A stretch of 64,000 bases of DNA, from contig NZ_LKAJ02000001.1 of the NCBI RefSeq assembly GCF_001431295.2, positions 1,054,001 through 1,118,000 on the forward strand, written 5' to 3'. A program made the position numbers and the translations under genes. The first letter of the stretch is position 1. Each line of letters opens with the position of its first letter. Under the pieces are notes generated by a model. The model was not told where the DNA came from. It did not search any database and saw nothing but the letters and a program-made list of their open reading frames with translations. This document shows positions 17,018-26,678 of this stretch, in pieces. Source of the DNA: Candidatus Berkiella aquae. GTDB lineage: Bacteria; Pseudomonadota; Gammaproteobacteria; Berkiellales; Berkiellaceae.

Positions 17018-17050
17018 GACACTTCAAAATGCTTTGCATCTTGAAGTGTC
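17018..17050. repeat. Palindromic repeat, likely bidirectional terminator
   Basis: GACACTTCAA (17018-17027) and TTGAAGTGTC (17041-17050) form a perfect 10-bp stem. After one mismatch, ATGC/GCAT extends it to a TTT loop. It lies between the convergent HAD-like and phasin genes. The same core sequence (ACACTTCAAGATGCGAAGT) recurs at 60228-60262, with a remnant at 22657-22680. This makes it a dispersed repeat family that is well placed to end transcription from both sides. Confidence 0.65.
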
Positions 17051-17068
17051 TTCACAATAATAGGGGGA

Positions 17069-17659
17069 TTATTTATTGGCGTTTCTTTTGTTTAAAACGG
17101 CTTTTAAGCGAGTTTCAAGTTCGTGATATTGCGCTAAAAGTGCTTGGTGATTTTTCTCTGCAACATTAAACAAGTCACTGGCTTTGGATTGAATATTTTC
17201 TAATTCTTCAATCCACTCTTTACTATGGGTTTGGCTCATTTCTTGCCAGGCATTGACTTGATCGGTCACATTTTTTTGAAAATCAACGAAAGTCGTTTGC
17301 ATAAAATCATGTGGATTTAATTTGAGAGGTTCTTTAGCCTTATCCCAATAAGCTTGGTTTAATTCTCGAGCTTGCTTAATATATTTTGCGAGATCAGTTT
17401 GAACATGATCAAAAGCCTTTTTGGCTTTTTCGCTATATTTGTCTCGATTTTCTTCAGCAAGTTCAAATAAATGTTGATGTTGTTCTTCGCAAAGGGCCAT
17501 CATCGATTTAAAATAATCGGCTAATACTTTATTGATTTCATGAAGCAATTGAGAGACTTCAGAGTCATTGGAGGCTTGTTGCAGCTTTTTTAACAGCTCA
17601 TCAAAATCGTATACGTAAGCTGAAAAAGGGTTTTGTTTAGTGTGAGAAGTACTGGCCAT
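17069..17659 (-). CDS. Phasin-like PHA granule-associated protein
   Basis: This 196-residue protein is almost wholly alpha-helical and coiled-coil. It lacks a signal peptide and is rich in Gln, Glu, Lys and Ala. Segments such as FDHVQTDLAKYIKQARELNQ and FVDFQKNVTDQVNAWQEMSQ have the pattern of phasins, the amphipathic proteins that cover polyhydroxyalkanoate granules. The presence of phaC and bdhA in the window supports this. Other coiled-coil proteins cannot be excluded from composition alone. A strong GGGAG ribosome site precedes the ATG. It is convergent with the HAD-like gene across a palindrome. Confidence 0.7.
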   Translation of the reverse strand: MASTSHTKQNPFSAYVYDFDELLKKLQQASNDSEVSQLLHEINKVLADYFKSMMALCEEQHQHLFELAEENRDKYSEKAKKAFDHVQTDLAKYIKQARELNQAYWDKAKEPLKLNPHDFMQTTFVDFQKNVTDQVNAWQEMSQTHSKEWIEELENIQSKASDLFNVAEKNHQALLAQYHELETRLKAVLNKRNANK

Positions 17660-17783
17660 GATAGTCTCCCTTGCCCGGGTATTCTAGAAAATGTGACATA
17701 CTTTAAAGATAGTTCTAAATCGTCTGTAGCATATGTGTTAAAATTGACAGAACTCCATAAATATACCCGGTGCACTTGCAACC

Positions 17784-18059
17784 CTACATGATGCCAATCT
17801 TTTCATAAGTCGCCACCATGACTTTTCCTATGTAATGCGCAGAAATAGGGAACAGCATACCACCTATCATGGCGCCTAGAGCACCACCCAGCAGGGGGTA
17901 ACTAGAAAGTTTAATTAAGCCCGTGAAACCCCCAATGATAATACCAACGGTTGCTATAAAACTGATATCTTCTTTTGTCAGGACTTTACCATCACAATCG
18001 ATCGTTTCAGGGAATCCACCACCAATAAAATGACATAGATCGAGTGACAACTCTTGCAT
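17784..18059 (-). CDS. Second small double-glycine-leader peptide
   Basis: This 91-residue protein starts MQELSLDLCHFIGGG, close to the leader MRELSQRELQLIRGG of the 545-793 protein and to the bacteriocin/microcin double-glycine consensus. After the GG come a short acidic stretch (FPETIDCDGKVLTKEDIS) and a glycine-rich hydrophobic region with GxxxG spacing (LLGGALGAMIGG), typical of pore-forming two-peptide bacteriocins. GGAAG lies seven bases before the ATG. Processing by a C39-peptidase exporter encoded elsewhere is inferred. The mature region is not similar to the other peptide. Confidence 0.7.
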   Translation of the reverse strand: MQELSLDLCHFIGGGFPETIDCDGKVLTKEDISFIATVGIIIGGFTGLIKLSSYPLLGGALGAMIGGMLFPISAHYIGKVMVATYEKIGIM

Positions 18060-18245
18060 AAATTGACTTCCACACTGTAATTTGTTGGGTTTCTAGATAG
18101 AAAATGAATTACATTTTAAATAATATATTTAATTTAATACAGTCACTTTATAACCTCAAATTCTAAATATCATATTTGCTGATTTTTTATGCATATATAG
18201 AAAGTGGAAGCCGGACTATGCTTTTTGGCAGGAGGATTATCGAAC

Positions 18246-19520
18246 ATGAAAACAAGACCTGTTTATATTTCAGGGGGAAGCCGTACACCCTTTGTAAAAT
18301 CCATGACTCATTATCATGGTATTACGACGCAAACATTAATGACGCAAACATTACAATCACTCATTCAAAGAGTGAAACTGGATGGAGTGATGGTGGGAGA
18401 TGTTGGGCTTGGTGCGGTCATGAATAGCTCAAAGAATTGGAATCTTGCTAGAGAATGTGTTCTTGGCACCACACTTTCTCCTTATACACCAGGCTATACG
18501 TTGCAGCGTGCTTGTGGAACCAGTCTTGAAACCACTTTGCAACTTTGTCTTAAAATTGCCAATTATCAGATTGATAATGCGATTGCGGGTGGGGTTGATA
18601 CCAATAGCGATTTGCCGCTGATGGTCAATCATCAATTCGCTCAAAAATTACTTGCTTTACACTCCGCAAAAGATTTTTTGAGTAAACTGAAAATTATTGG
18701 ACGCTTACGCCCTAGTGATTTAAAGCCTGATTTTCCTGCGGTGGTTGAACCTCGTACCCATCTTTCGATGGGGGAGCATTGTGAAAAGATGGTTAAAGAA
18801 TGGCACATTTCACGGGAGGCGCAAGATGCGCTTTCTTTGCGTAGCCACCAAAATGGGGTTGCAGCCTATGAAAAAGGTTTTTATGAGGATTTAATATTTG
18901 AATATCAAGGATTAAAGCGAGATACGCTGCTACGAAGTGATACAACCCTAGAAAAATTAGCCAAGTTGAAACCCGCTTTTGATTTTACAGGAAAAGGGAC
19001 GCTAACAGCAGGTAATAGTAGTCCATTGACTGATGGCGCTGCCGCCGTTTTCTTAACCTCTGAAGAGGATGCTAAGCAAAACAATCATCCTTTATTGGCA
19101 CGGTTTGTTGATGCCCAAGCCGCAGCGATTGATTTTGTGGGTGGTGATGGCTTATTAATGGCACCGACTATCGCTGTCAGTCAGTTATTAAAACGTAATC
19201 AACTTACCTTGCAGGATTTTGATTTTTATGAAATTCATGAAGCTTTTGCAGGACAAGTGCTTTGTACCCTAAAAGCATGGGAGTCAGATGAATATTGTAA
19301 GAAAATATTGAAGCTTGATAAAGCTTTAGGCCCCATCGAACAAAATAAGATTAATGTCAATGGAAGTAGCATTGCATTAGGACATCCCTTTGCGGCAACC
19401 GGTGCAAGAATTGTGGCAACTTTAGCCAAAATACTTCATCAACATGGCAAAGGGCGCGGACTTATTTCTATTTGCACAGCGGGGGGCATGGGTGTAGCTG
19501 CCATCCTGGAAACGGTTTAA
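18246..19520 (+). CDS. Acetyl-CoA C-acyltransferase (thiolase)
   Basis: This 424-residue enzyme cleaves 3-ketoacyl-CoA in fatty-acid beta-oxidation, or condenses acyl-CoA in reverse. The acylated cysteine is Cys90 in LQRACGTSLE. The other thiolase signatures are EIHEAFAGQVL, NVNGSSIALGHPFAATGARI and the C-terminal SICTAGGMGVAAILE with the second Cys. Length and pattern are closest to FadI-type thiolases. ATG 18246 has a strong GGAGGATT site 10 bases upstream and is chosen over an upstream in-frame ATG at 18204. No fadJ/fadB partner is adjacent. It may also feed acetoacetyl-CoA to PHB synthesis. Confidence 0.92.
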   Translation: MKTRPVYISGGSRTPFVKSMTHYHGITTQTLMTQTLQSLIQRVKLDGVMVGDVGLGAVMNSSKNWNLARECVLGTTLSPYTPGYTLQRACGTSLETTLQLCLKIANYQIDNAIAGGVDTNSDLPLMVNHQFAQKLLALHSAKDFLSKLKIIGRLRPSDLKPDFPAVVEPRTHLSMGEHCEKMVKEWHISREAQDALSLRSHQNGVAAYEKGFYEDLIFEYQGLKRDTLLRSDTTLEKLAKLKPAFDFTGKGTLTAGNSSPLTDGAAAVFLTSEEDAKQNNHPLLARFVDAQAAAIDFVGGDGLLMAPTIAVSQLLKRNQLTLQDFDFYEIHEAFAGQVLCTLKAWESDEYCKKILKLDKALGPIEQNKINVNGSSIALGHPFAATGARIVATLAKILHQHGKGRGLISICTAGGMGVAAILETV

Positions 19521-19537
19521 TTCAAGTTAAATTGATT

Positions 19538-19572
19538 AAAAAGCATAGTTTAGTTACTATGCTTTTTTTTTT
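19538..19572 (+). terminator. Rho-independent terminator after the thiolase gene
   Basis: AGCATAGT (19542-19549) and ACTATGCT (19556-19563) form a perfect 8-bp stem with a six-base loop. An A-run precedes it and a run of nine or more T residues follows. It begins about 20 bases after the thiolase stop codon. Confidence 0.88.
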
Positions 19573-19590
19573 AATGCATTGAGAAAATGA

Positions 19591-20898
19591 ATGATCAGTG
19601 GTACTACAACATCAAGCGATACACCTTCATTAAATGAAGTTCCCTCATTAAATGAACCTCCCTTATCAAAGGATGTTCTCTTATCACATAATGCTTCTTC
19701 ATTGCATGATGTTTCTTCATCACAGGATGCTGACTCATTTTATCTACGGGCTCGAGAATGTCTTCAAGAAAATAAAGTCATTCGAGTTGGCGAGGGAATT
19801 GAGACAACACGCATTGTCACTGCAAAATTGAGTGAGCGGTTTGGTGATGAAGCCTTACCGCTTGATAGAGAAAAGCCACATGAGATTATGGTAACTCGTA
19901 TAGATCTAACTAAGGTTATATTAGCACTAGCTTCTAATCAAGGAACGCCTGATGCAATGATGCGCTACCTCAAACAAGAAGGTGCTAATTATGGTGCTCT
20001 TATTAATGGTGGATTTTATGCGATTAACGGATTTTATGAATTAAGAACAAATCATCCGGTTGGTTTGCATCGTTTTACTCATACTGTGAGTTTGGGAAAA
20101 CATGCTGATATTATTCGTAAAGATTTTGATAATACCAATGCTTTTTTTACCCATGATCCACAAGCACTGACAGGTTCATTTGAACATTATGAGCAATTTC
20201 CTGAAATTGATACGCGATTACACCTTCAAACACAAACACCTTTTGCCGTAAAACAGTACTATGGCTTATTTCGGATCACTCATGCTGGAACGGCTGATAT
20301 TACGTCGTTAACGCAATATCAACCATCATCCTTCAAATCCTATTTAGAAGAGGCAAAATATCTTTTAAGCTCAGGGCCATTATTAGTTGAAGATAATGAA
20401 CTTCGCTTTACTGGAGAAGACTTGAAGCGAGCGGATTTTCAATTTAAGACAATTTATGACCGGTTCGGTGGGCATCCTGGTTCTGTGCCACCGGGGACGT
20501 TCTATCATGCTGACCAAGTTAATCCACGTTCAGCAATTGGTTTTAACAATGAAAATGAATTATTGATGGTCACAGTCAAAGGAGAAGAAGATCCTTCGCG
20601 TCGAGATGGGATGAGGTTGGATCAGATGGCATTATTAATGAAATTACTGGGAGCAAAAGTTGCTTTGAATTTAGATGGCGGTTATTCATCCTGCCAAGGC
20701 ATTTTTGAACAAGAGAAAATGAAGAGCCCTCTTTTTATTAAAAAGCCTGGTCGAGAGTCTTTAGTGCCTTATGCGATTATCGCTACACAACAAGTTGATA
20801 ATGGCCCGGGTATGCCAATCCCACCAAGTGAGAATGATTCGAACTCAGATAGTAATAAACGAAGACTGTGTGGTGTTAAGAAAAAACTCGAGTTTTAG
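19591..20898 (+). CDS. Phosphodiester glycosidase-like (NAGPA-domain) protein
   Basis: This 435-residue protein contains the core of the NAGPA/DUF2233 family. ALINGGFYAINGFYE (about 140-155), SAIGFNNENELLMVTVKGE (about 311-330) and VALNLDGGYSSCQG (about 355-370) are the characteristic blocks. Eukaryotic NAGPA removes GlcNAc from mannose-6-phosphate tags, and bacterial relatives act on exopolysaccharide phosphodiesters. The N-terminal 50 residues are Ser/Leu-rich imperfect repeats (SLNE, SLHD, SSQD) and have no signal peptide. The C-terminus is basic. The absence of a Sec signal, and a YopJ-like gene as neighbour, are compatible with a host-injected protein. Its stop overlaps the neighbour's stop. 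Confidence 0.75.
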   Translation: MISGTTTSSDTPSLNEVPSLNEPPLSKDVLLSHNASSLHDVSSSQDADSFYLRARECLQENKVIRVGEGIETTRIVTAKLSERFGDEALPLDREKPHEIMVTRIDLTKVILALASNQGTPDAMMRYLKQEGANYGALINGGFYAINGFYELRTNHPVGLHRFTHTVSLGKHADIIRKDFDNTNAFFTHDPQALTGSFEHYEQFPEIDTRLHLQTQTPFAVKQYYGLFRITHAGTADITSLTQYQPSSFKSYLEEAKYLLSSGPLLVEDNELRFTGEDLKRADFQFKTIYDRFGGHPGSVPPGTFYHADQVNPRSAIGFNNENELLMVTVKGEEDPSRRDGMRLDQMALLMKLLGAKVALNLDGGYSSCQGIFEQEKMKSPLFIKKPGRESLVPYAIIATQQVDNGPGMPIPPSENDSNSDSNKRRLCGVKKKLEF

Positions 20899-22604
20899 TA
20901 TTTTAATAAATCGCGAGGTTTTTGCTGTTGTTTGTCTTCTATTGCTAAAGAGGCGCCCGCTTGCTCGAGCAGGTGGGCTCTGCTTAATTTATGATTAGCA
21001 TACGCAAAATGTAATGCAGTGCGTCCCGTTGTTTCACTGATTTCATCTAACACAACGGGATATTTTTCCATGAGAAATGCCATCTGACGTTTTGAGCCAA
21101 AGCCTGAGGCAAATCGACGTAAAGCTTGACCAGGTAAAGTGGTTTTCATTTTAGCCAATACGGCTTCGACATTGAGATCGGAATAAAGATCATCACTGGC
21201 TCTTTGGCGTAAGGAATGTCTTCTCGCATGGATATAAGAATATTGTTGTTCTTGATTATCGGGCGATGCAAATGCTGTTGGGGGTAACGCATAAAGCATT
21301 TTTAAGTCAGCGATTAACGTGTCAACTTTTTTGGTTTGACCGGAATTCAGCTTAAGCAAATTACCCTTCATTTCAGTAAACGACTGTCCCATCATCACGG
21401 CTTTCTCACCAAGGGCGGTGACGTCTCGCCAAGTAACGCCTTCAATAGGCGGCAAAACAACTTGATCTCGATTTCGTAAGAAACAAGGTTGAGCAACGGG
21501 GTCCTTTTTTGCAAGCTCTGCAAAGGTTAATTTGCTGATTTCACCACTTAAGGCAAGTGAAAAGGTGTAACAACTATTATAATCTTTCAGTAAGTTGGTT
21601 TGAATGGCAATCACTGCTGTTGATATTTGTGCTTTGTTTAATTCAAGCAAGAGATTTTCTAAAAATTGTGCTTGGTAAGCTAAGCAAGCAGGCTCTGCAC
21701 AGATTATTTCAAGGCATTGGGTCTCTACATTTTTACTGACATCCAGCACCATGGCATGACCTTGCCCTAAGATATCTACAATAAATTGTGTTCGGGGTTG
21801 CAGTGCGTTATGAATAGACTGTATTTTTTTTAGCAAACTTTGTAAAACCGTCTGATCAATTTTACGTTGTGTATGGGTTTGCTGATTAAAAATTAATTCA
21901 GCATGGAACTTGCCTTGTCGTTGGCGTGATAAGTTATTTTTACGTTCAATATGAAATTGCATTTCTTTGAAATCAAAAGCATTAGGATGGTAGCAACTTT
22001 CTAATCTGTAAAATTGATTAAGCAATTTTTGTTTGAAGGCGGTGAGTTCAATATTTAAAGCTTCATCAGAGAGTGGCAATTGATAGCGATCCGCACGTTT
22101 AAATCCCGCTCGGGTAATATCTAATGCTTTAATCAATGCGCTTCTTTCTTTAACCGTTAAATTCGAGGCAAGAGGCGCATGACTATAAAGAGCGGCGATG
22201 CTCTCATAAGTAAAAATAGTATGTAATAAACACAAATCACCAAAGCATTGCTGCTGTGCTGGATCGTTTAAGATGGTAGAGAATAAAGTTTCGTCATCTT
22301 CTAAACGTGCGATAATGTGAACAAGTAAATGACACAAATGTTCTCTTTTGGCGGGCAAAAGCTCTTTGGGAAGTGTACCACTTACATAGAGTCCAAACGT
22401 TTGAAATAAGGAGGTAAAGGCCATGGACATATTGGGGGGGATCTTAAAAGAAAGCTGTCCCCATTGTTTATTGGCGGCGCCTATTGAACGACCGAAATAG
22501 AAAGCGAGTGGTTTACTGATTGAGGGTGTGATAAGTTCAATGGTTTCTTCCAAGCTATCATCTGTTTTCAATGTCATTTGGGAAAATGCTTGTTCAAGAG
22601 CCAT
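20895..22604 (-). CDS. YopJ-like acetyltransferase/ankyrin protein, putative effector
   Basis: The 569-residue protein has no obvious full-length match. Residues 270-355 carry the YopJ pattern: GQGHAMVLDVS (His283), ICAEPACLA (Glu304) and DYNSCYTFSLALS (Cys345). In YopJ the triad is H109, E128 and C172, with the local sequences HFSVIDY, LFEPA and SECGIFSFAL; order and spacing are closely similar. YopJ proteins acetylate Ser/Thr/Lys of host kinases. The C-terminus (527-566, GRTALHFAYANHKLSRAHLL) is an ankyrin repeat. The first 260 residues are unknown and helical. No signal peptide is seen, consistent with type III or IV export. Family membership is inferred from motifs only. Confidence 0.65.
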   Translation of the reverse strand: MALEQAFSQMTLKTDDSLEETIELITPSISKPLAFYFGRSIGAANKQWGQLSFKIPPNMSMAFTSLFQTFGLYVSGTLPKELLPAKREHLCHLLVHIIARLEDDETLFSTILNDPAQQQCFGDLCLLHTIFTYESIAALYSHAPLASNLTVKERSALIKALDITRAGFKRADRYQLPLSDEALNIELTAFKQKLLNQFYRLESCYHPNAFDFKEMQFHIERKNNLSRQRQGKFHAELIFNQQTHTQRKIDQTVLQSLLKKIQSIHNALQPRTQFIVDILGQGHAMVLDVSKNVETQCLEIICAEPACLAYQAQFLENLLLELNKAQISTAVIAIQTNLLKDYNSCYTFSLALSGEISKLTFAELAKKDPVAQPCFLRNRDQVVLPPIEGVTWRDVTALGEKAVMMGQSFTEMKGNLLKLNSGQTKKVDTLIADLKMLYALPPTAFASPDNQEQQYSYIHARRHSLRQRASDDLYSDLNVEAVLAKMKTTLPGQALRRFASGFGSKRQMAFLMEKYPVVLDEISETTGRTALHFAYANHKLSRAHLLEQAGASLAIEDKQQQKPRDLLKY

Positions 22605-22656
22605 GGCACACCTAAGTTAGCTAATACATTAAAAATAATGCTGCTATTATACCTAT

Positions 22657-22680
22657 GACACTGCAAGATGCGAAGTTTAA
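22657..22680. repeat. Remnant of the ACACTTCAAGATGC repeat
   Basis: GACACTGCAAGATGCGAAGT has one base different from the left half of the 60228-60262 copy. The right arm of the palindrome is missing, so it is a truncated copy. It lies in the gap between the YopJ-like gene and the FAD-linked oxidase gene. Confidence 0.5.
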
Positions 22681-22685
22681 ATGAA

Positions 22686-24071
22686 TTAAGTCAGCGGAAA
22701 TAGTTTATCAGGGTTTAGAATCATTTTAGGGTCAAATTGGGCTTTAATTTTTTTCATTAAAGCAATACTTGCAGGTGAAAGCTCTTTATTCACATAATCA
22801 CGCTTTTCAACGCCCACGCCATGCTCACCCGATAAGCTGCCTTGTAATGCAACCACTTTATCAAATAATAAATTAAGGCATGCTTTGGCTTTAGGACCTT
22901 GCACAGGATCATGTGGATCAACCAATAAATTGACATGCAAATTACCATTACCGGCATGACCGAAATTAACAATTGTGATATCAAAAGTAGCGGCAAGTTC
23001 CTCGGTGTAAGCAAGTAAAGTTGGGATTTGTGACACAGGAACTACCACATCTTCGTTGATTTTATGCGGGGATAAACTACGTAGTGCTTGCGAGAGCGAT
23101 TTGCGAATAGCCCATAATTTTTCCGCTTCTTCGTTATTATGCGCAATGGCTAAATCAATGAGACCGGGATGGGCTGCCGCCTTTTTCATTAATTCGACAT
23201 CGTGCGCCATGGCGCCACTTGAACCATCGACTTCAATCATTAGCATACTGCCAGCGGATTCAGGCAAATCCGCGTTGGCATGTTTGCGGATCATCTGAAT
23301 GGCATTACCATCAATAAATTCACAGCCACAAGGCGTAATTGATTGCGACATGATTTGCGCAACGGCTTGTGCAGCACTGACATTATCGCGATAAAAAGCG
23401 CGAAGTGTCCGTTTGGCTTCAGGTAGAGGGGTTAATTTTAAAATGGCTTGAGAAATAATGGCCAGTGTTCCTTCTTGGCCGATTAAGAGCCGCGTAAAAT
23501 CATAGCCTACAACGCCTTTGGTGGTATGAACACCACATTCAATCACCTCTCCTGTACCCGTAATCGCCGTTAATCCAAGCACATTATCACGAGTAGAGCC
23601 GTATTTAAGGCTACGTGGGCCGGAAGCATTACAAGCTAAATTACCCCCGATAGAGCAATAGGGTGAGCTGGTGGGATCAGGGGGCCAAAAAAAACCAATC
23701 TCTTTGGCTTTGGCTTGCACCGTGGCATTTAAAACACCCGGCTCAACTATCATGGAGCGGTTAGTGGCATCCGCTTGCAAAATCGTTTGCATGCGTTCTA
23801 AAGAGAGCACAACACCGCCTTTTAGTGGGATTGCCGCACCCGTGGTGCCACTGGCTCGACCCCTTGCGGTCAGCGGCACACCATGTTCATAGCAGAGTTT
23901 AACGATATTAATAATGTCTTCTTGGCTGTGCGCAAAAACAACCGCATTAGGAAGAGCATGCTTGCGGCTATTGTCATATCCATAAACCCAGCAGTCGCTG
24001 GGCTGCGTGTAAAATTGATTAGCAGCAAAAAGGGCATTTAATTGCTGTTGAAATTGCGCAGTCAGTTCCAT
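22686..24071 (-). CDS. FAD-linked oxidase (GlcD / D-lactate dehydrogenase type)
   Basis: This 461-residue flavoenzyme of the vanillyl-alcohol-oxidase superfamily probably oxidises a 2-hydroxyacid such as D-lactate or glycolate. The PCMH-type FAD domain covers about 35-215, with PLTARGRASGTTGAAIPLKGG and SIGGNLACNASGPRSLKYG. The FAD-oxidase C domain carries NFGHAGNGNLHVN and LSGEHGVGVEKR near 376 and 418. It begins immediately after the dolP stop on the complementary reading, with an AAAGG ribosome site. This position downstream of dolP suggests read-through, but its metabolism is unrelated. The exact substrate is not decided. Confidence 0.9.
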   Translation of the reverse strand: MELTAQFQQQLNALFAANQFYTQPSDCWVYGYDNSRKHALPNAVVFAHSQEDIINIVKLCYEHGVPLTARGRASGTTGAAIPLKGGVVLSLERMQTILQADATNRSMIVEPGVLNATVQAKAKEIGFFWPPDPTSSPYCSIGGNLACNASGPRSLKYGSTRDNVLGLTAITGTGEVIECGVHTTKGVVGYDFTRLLIGQEGTLAIISQAILKLTPLPEAKRTLRAFYRDNVSAAQAVAQIMSQSITPCGCEFIDGNAIQMIRKHANADLPESAGSMLMIEVDGSSGAMAHDVELMKKAAAHPGLIDLAIAHNNEEAEKLWAIRKSLSQALRSLSPHKINEDVVVPVSQIPTLLAYTEELAATFDITIVNFGHAGNGNLHVNLLVDPHDPVQGPKAKACLNLLFDKVVALQGSLSGEHGVGVEKRDYVNKELSPASIALMKKIKAQFDPKMILNPDKLFPLT

Positions 24072-25252
<1,181 letters not shown>

Positions 25253-25283
25253 TTAAGTAGCTTTCTGACAGTAATAGACAAAA

Positions 25284-25655
25284 TCATTGTACTCCAAACG
25301 CATCCGGGATCCAGGTGATTTTGAGATTTGGTTGGTTACCTAGTATCGCAATCACATCAAAACGTGCCAGTAAATCATCTGTGAAGGGGTGAGTTTGTTG
25401 ATAAAGTAAGGCTGTGCGAATGAGACGGCGTTGTTTGGCGGGGGTAATGGTTTCTTCAGGCGTACCAAACTCGTCTGTTTCACGAAAACGCACCTCAACA
25501 AAAACCAGGGTGTGTTGGTCTTGCATAATGAGATCGATTTCACCAAGCGGGGTGCGATATTGGCGTTTAATTAACCGCAAGCCTTGCCTCTGTAAGTAAT
25601 CTTTGGCAAGCTCTTCGGCCTGATTGCCCGTTATTTGAGTAGCGCTAAAATTCAT
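25284..25655 (-). CDS. yraN: UPF0102 endonuclease-like protein YraN
   Basis: This 123-residue protein has the Holliday-junction-resolvase-like restriction-endonuclease fold of the UPF0102 family. It shows GNQAEELAKDYLQRQGLRLI, then YRTPLGEIDLIMQDQHTLVFVEVR, with the GEIDLI...FVEVR active-site pattern (Glu, Asp, Glu-x-Lys-like). Its ATG directly abuts the ATG of the divergent SGNH gene. In enterics lpoA precedes it. Here lpoA is 3.4 kb away, so the cluster has been split. Confidence 0.93.
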   Translation of the reverse strand: MNFSATQITGNQAEELAKDYLQRQGLRLIKRQYRTPLGEIDLIMQDQHTLVFVEVRFRETDEFGTPEETITPAKQRRLIRTALLYQQTHPFTDDLLARFDVIAILGNQPNLKITWIPDAFGVQ

Positions 25656-26678
25656 ATGTCAGAGAATACCGTATCTGTTTTTGAAAAACATCCGAAAAAA
25701 ACATTGATGATAGCTTTGTTTTTGCTATCAATGTTGCTATATGGCTTGAGTAGCTTAAAGCTTTTCAATAATCAATATACTGAGTTTGAAAGCAAAAATT
25801 TGAAAACTATTTTACATCAATATTTTGTTGGTAGAGTCGTTGAAAATAATGTAGGTCGTTTTATTAAACTGCGTGAACATTCGCCAGAGACGGCTCGTTA
25901 TGAACGACCCAGTCGCAATTATATCAGTCATATTGCGCCCAATACGGTAGAACGTAAGTATTATAAAATATCAACCGATCGACATGGTTTTATTGGTCCT
26001 TCAGAGATCCACACCAATCCAGATATTAAAATTGTCTTTTTGGGTGGCTCAACCACCGAATGTTTATATATGCAAGAACAGGAACGTTTCCCTTATTTAG
26101 TGGGACGCCAATTAGAAAAATCGTTAGCGAAAAAAGTAAACACTTATAACGGTGGAGTTTCGGCGAATGAGTCGATGCATTCTCTCAATATTTTGATGAA
26201 TAAAGTGTTACCGATGAAACCACAAATAGTGGTTTTTATGCACAACATTAACGACTTGGTTATTTTGCGATCTCAAGGCACTTATTGGTATGAGAATTCA
26301 TTAAAAAGTCATGTACAAAGTAAAAAGACATTATTAACGCGTTATGAATTTCCAGAAAATCACCATGAAGCCACTGAATCTGATTTAATGGCAGAGTTTA
26401 GTAGAAATTTACGAACGTTTATTGCGATTTGCCGAATTCGAGATATTCAACCCATATTAATGACTCAAGCAAACCGAGTGGAAAATGATGCACTTTATCA
26501 TCGTTTTAATGAGATCATTCGCGAGGTGGGCAAACAAGAACAAGTGAAGGTGATTGATTTAGCCACAGCAATCCCCAAAGAAACCGATTACCTTTACGAT
26601 TCTTATCATTACACGGCGAAAGGCGCAGCATTAGCTGCTAATACTATCGCCGAACAATTACAAAAGGTTTTATCGTGA
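25656..26678 (+). CDS. SGNH/GDSL-type hydrolase, membrane-anchored
   Basis: The protein has about 340 residues. A single N-terminal membrane segment (TLMIALFLLSMLLYGLSSL) is followed by an SGNH-type domain. Block I is FLGGSTTEC (Ser as nucleophile), block II is YNGGVSANES, block III is HNINDL and block V is YDSYHYTAKGA (Asp and His). Such enzymes de-esterify lipids, polysaccharides or peptidoglycan decorations at the membrane. TTG 25635 is a possible earlier start, but ATG 25656 is preferred and abuts the yraN ATG (CATATG). It overlaps the next gene by four bases. Confidence 0.85.
   Translation: MSENTVSVFEKHPKKTLMIALFLLSMLLYGLSSLKLFNNQYTEFESKNLKTILHQYFVGRVVENNVGRFIKLREHSPETARYERPSRNYISHIAPNTVERKYYKISTDRHGFIGPSEIHTNPDIKIVFLGGSTTECLYMQEQERFPYLVGRQLEKSLAKKVNTYNGGVSANESMHSLNILMNKVLPMKPQIVVFMHNINDLVILRSQGTYWYENSLKSHVQSKKTLLTRYEFPENHHEATESDLMAEFSRNLRTFIAICRIRDIQPILMTQANRVENDALYHRFNEIIREVGKQEQVKVIDLATAIPKETDYLYDSYHYTAKGAALAANTIAEQLQKVLS

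Noticed and set aside
17590-17781. 63-codon minus-strand frame upstream of the phasin gene
   Set aside because: Overlaps the phasin start in another frame and shows no motif or ribosome site; treated as chance.
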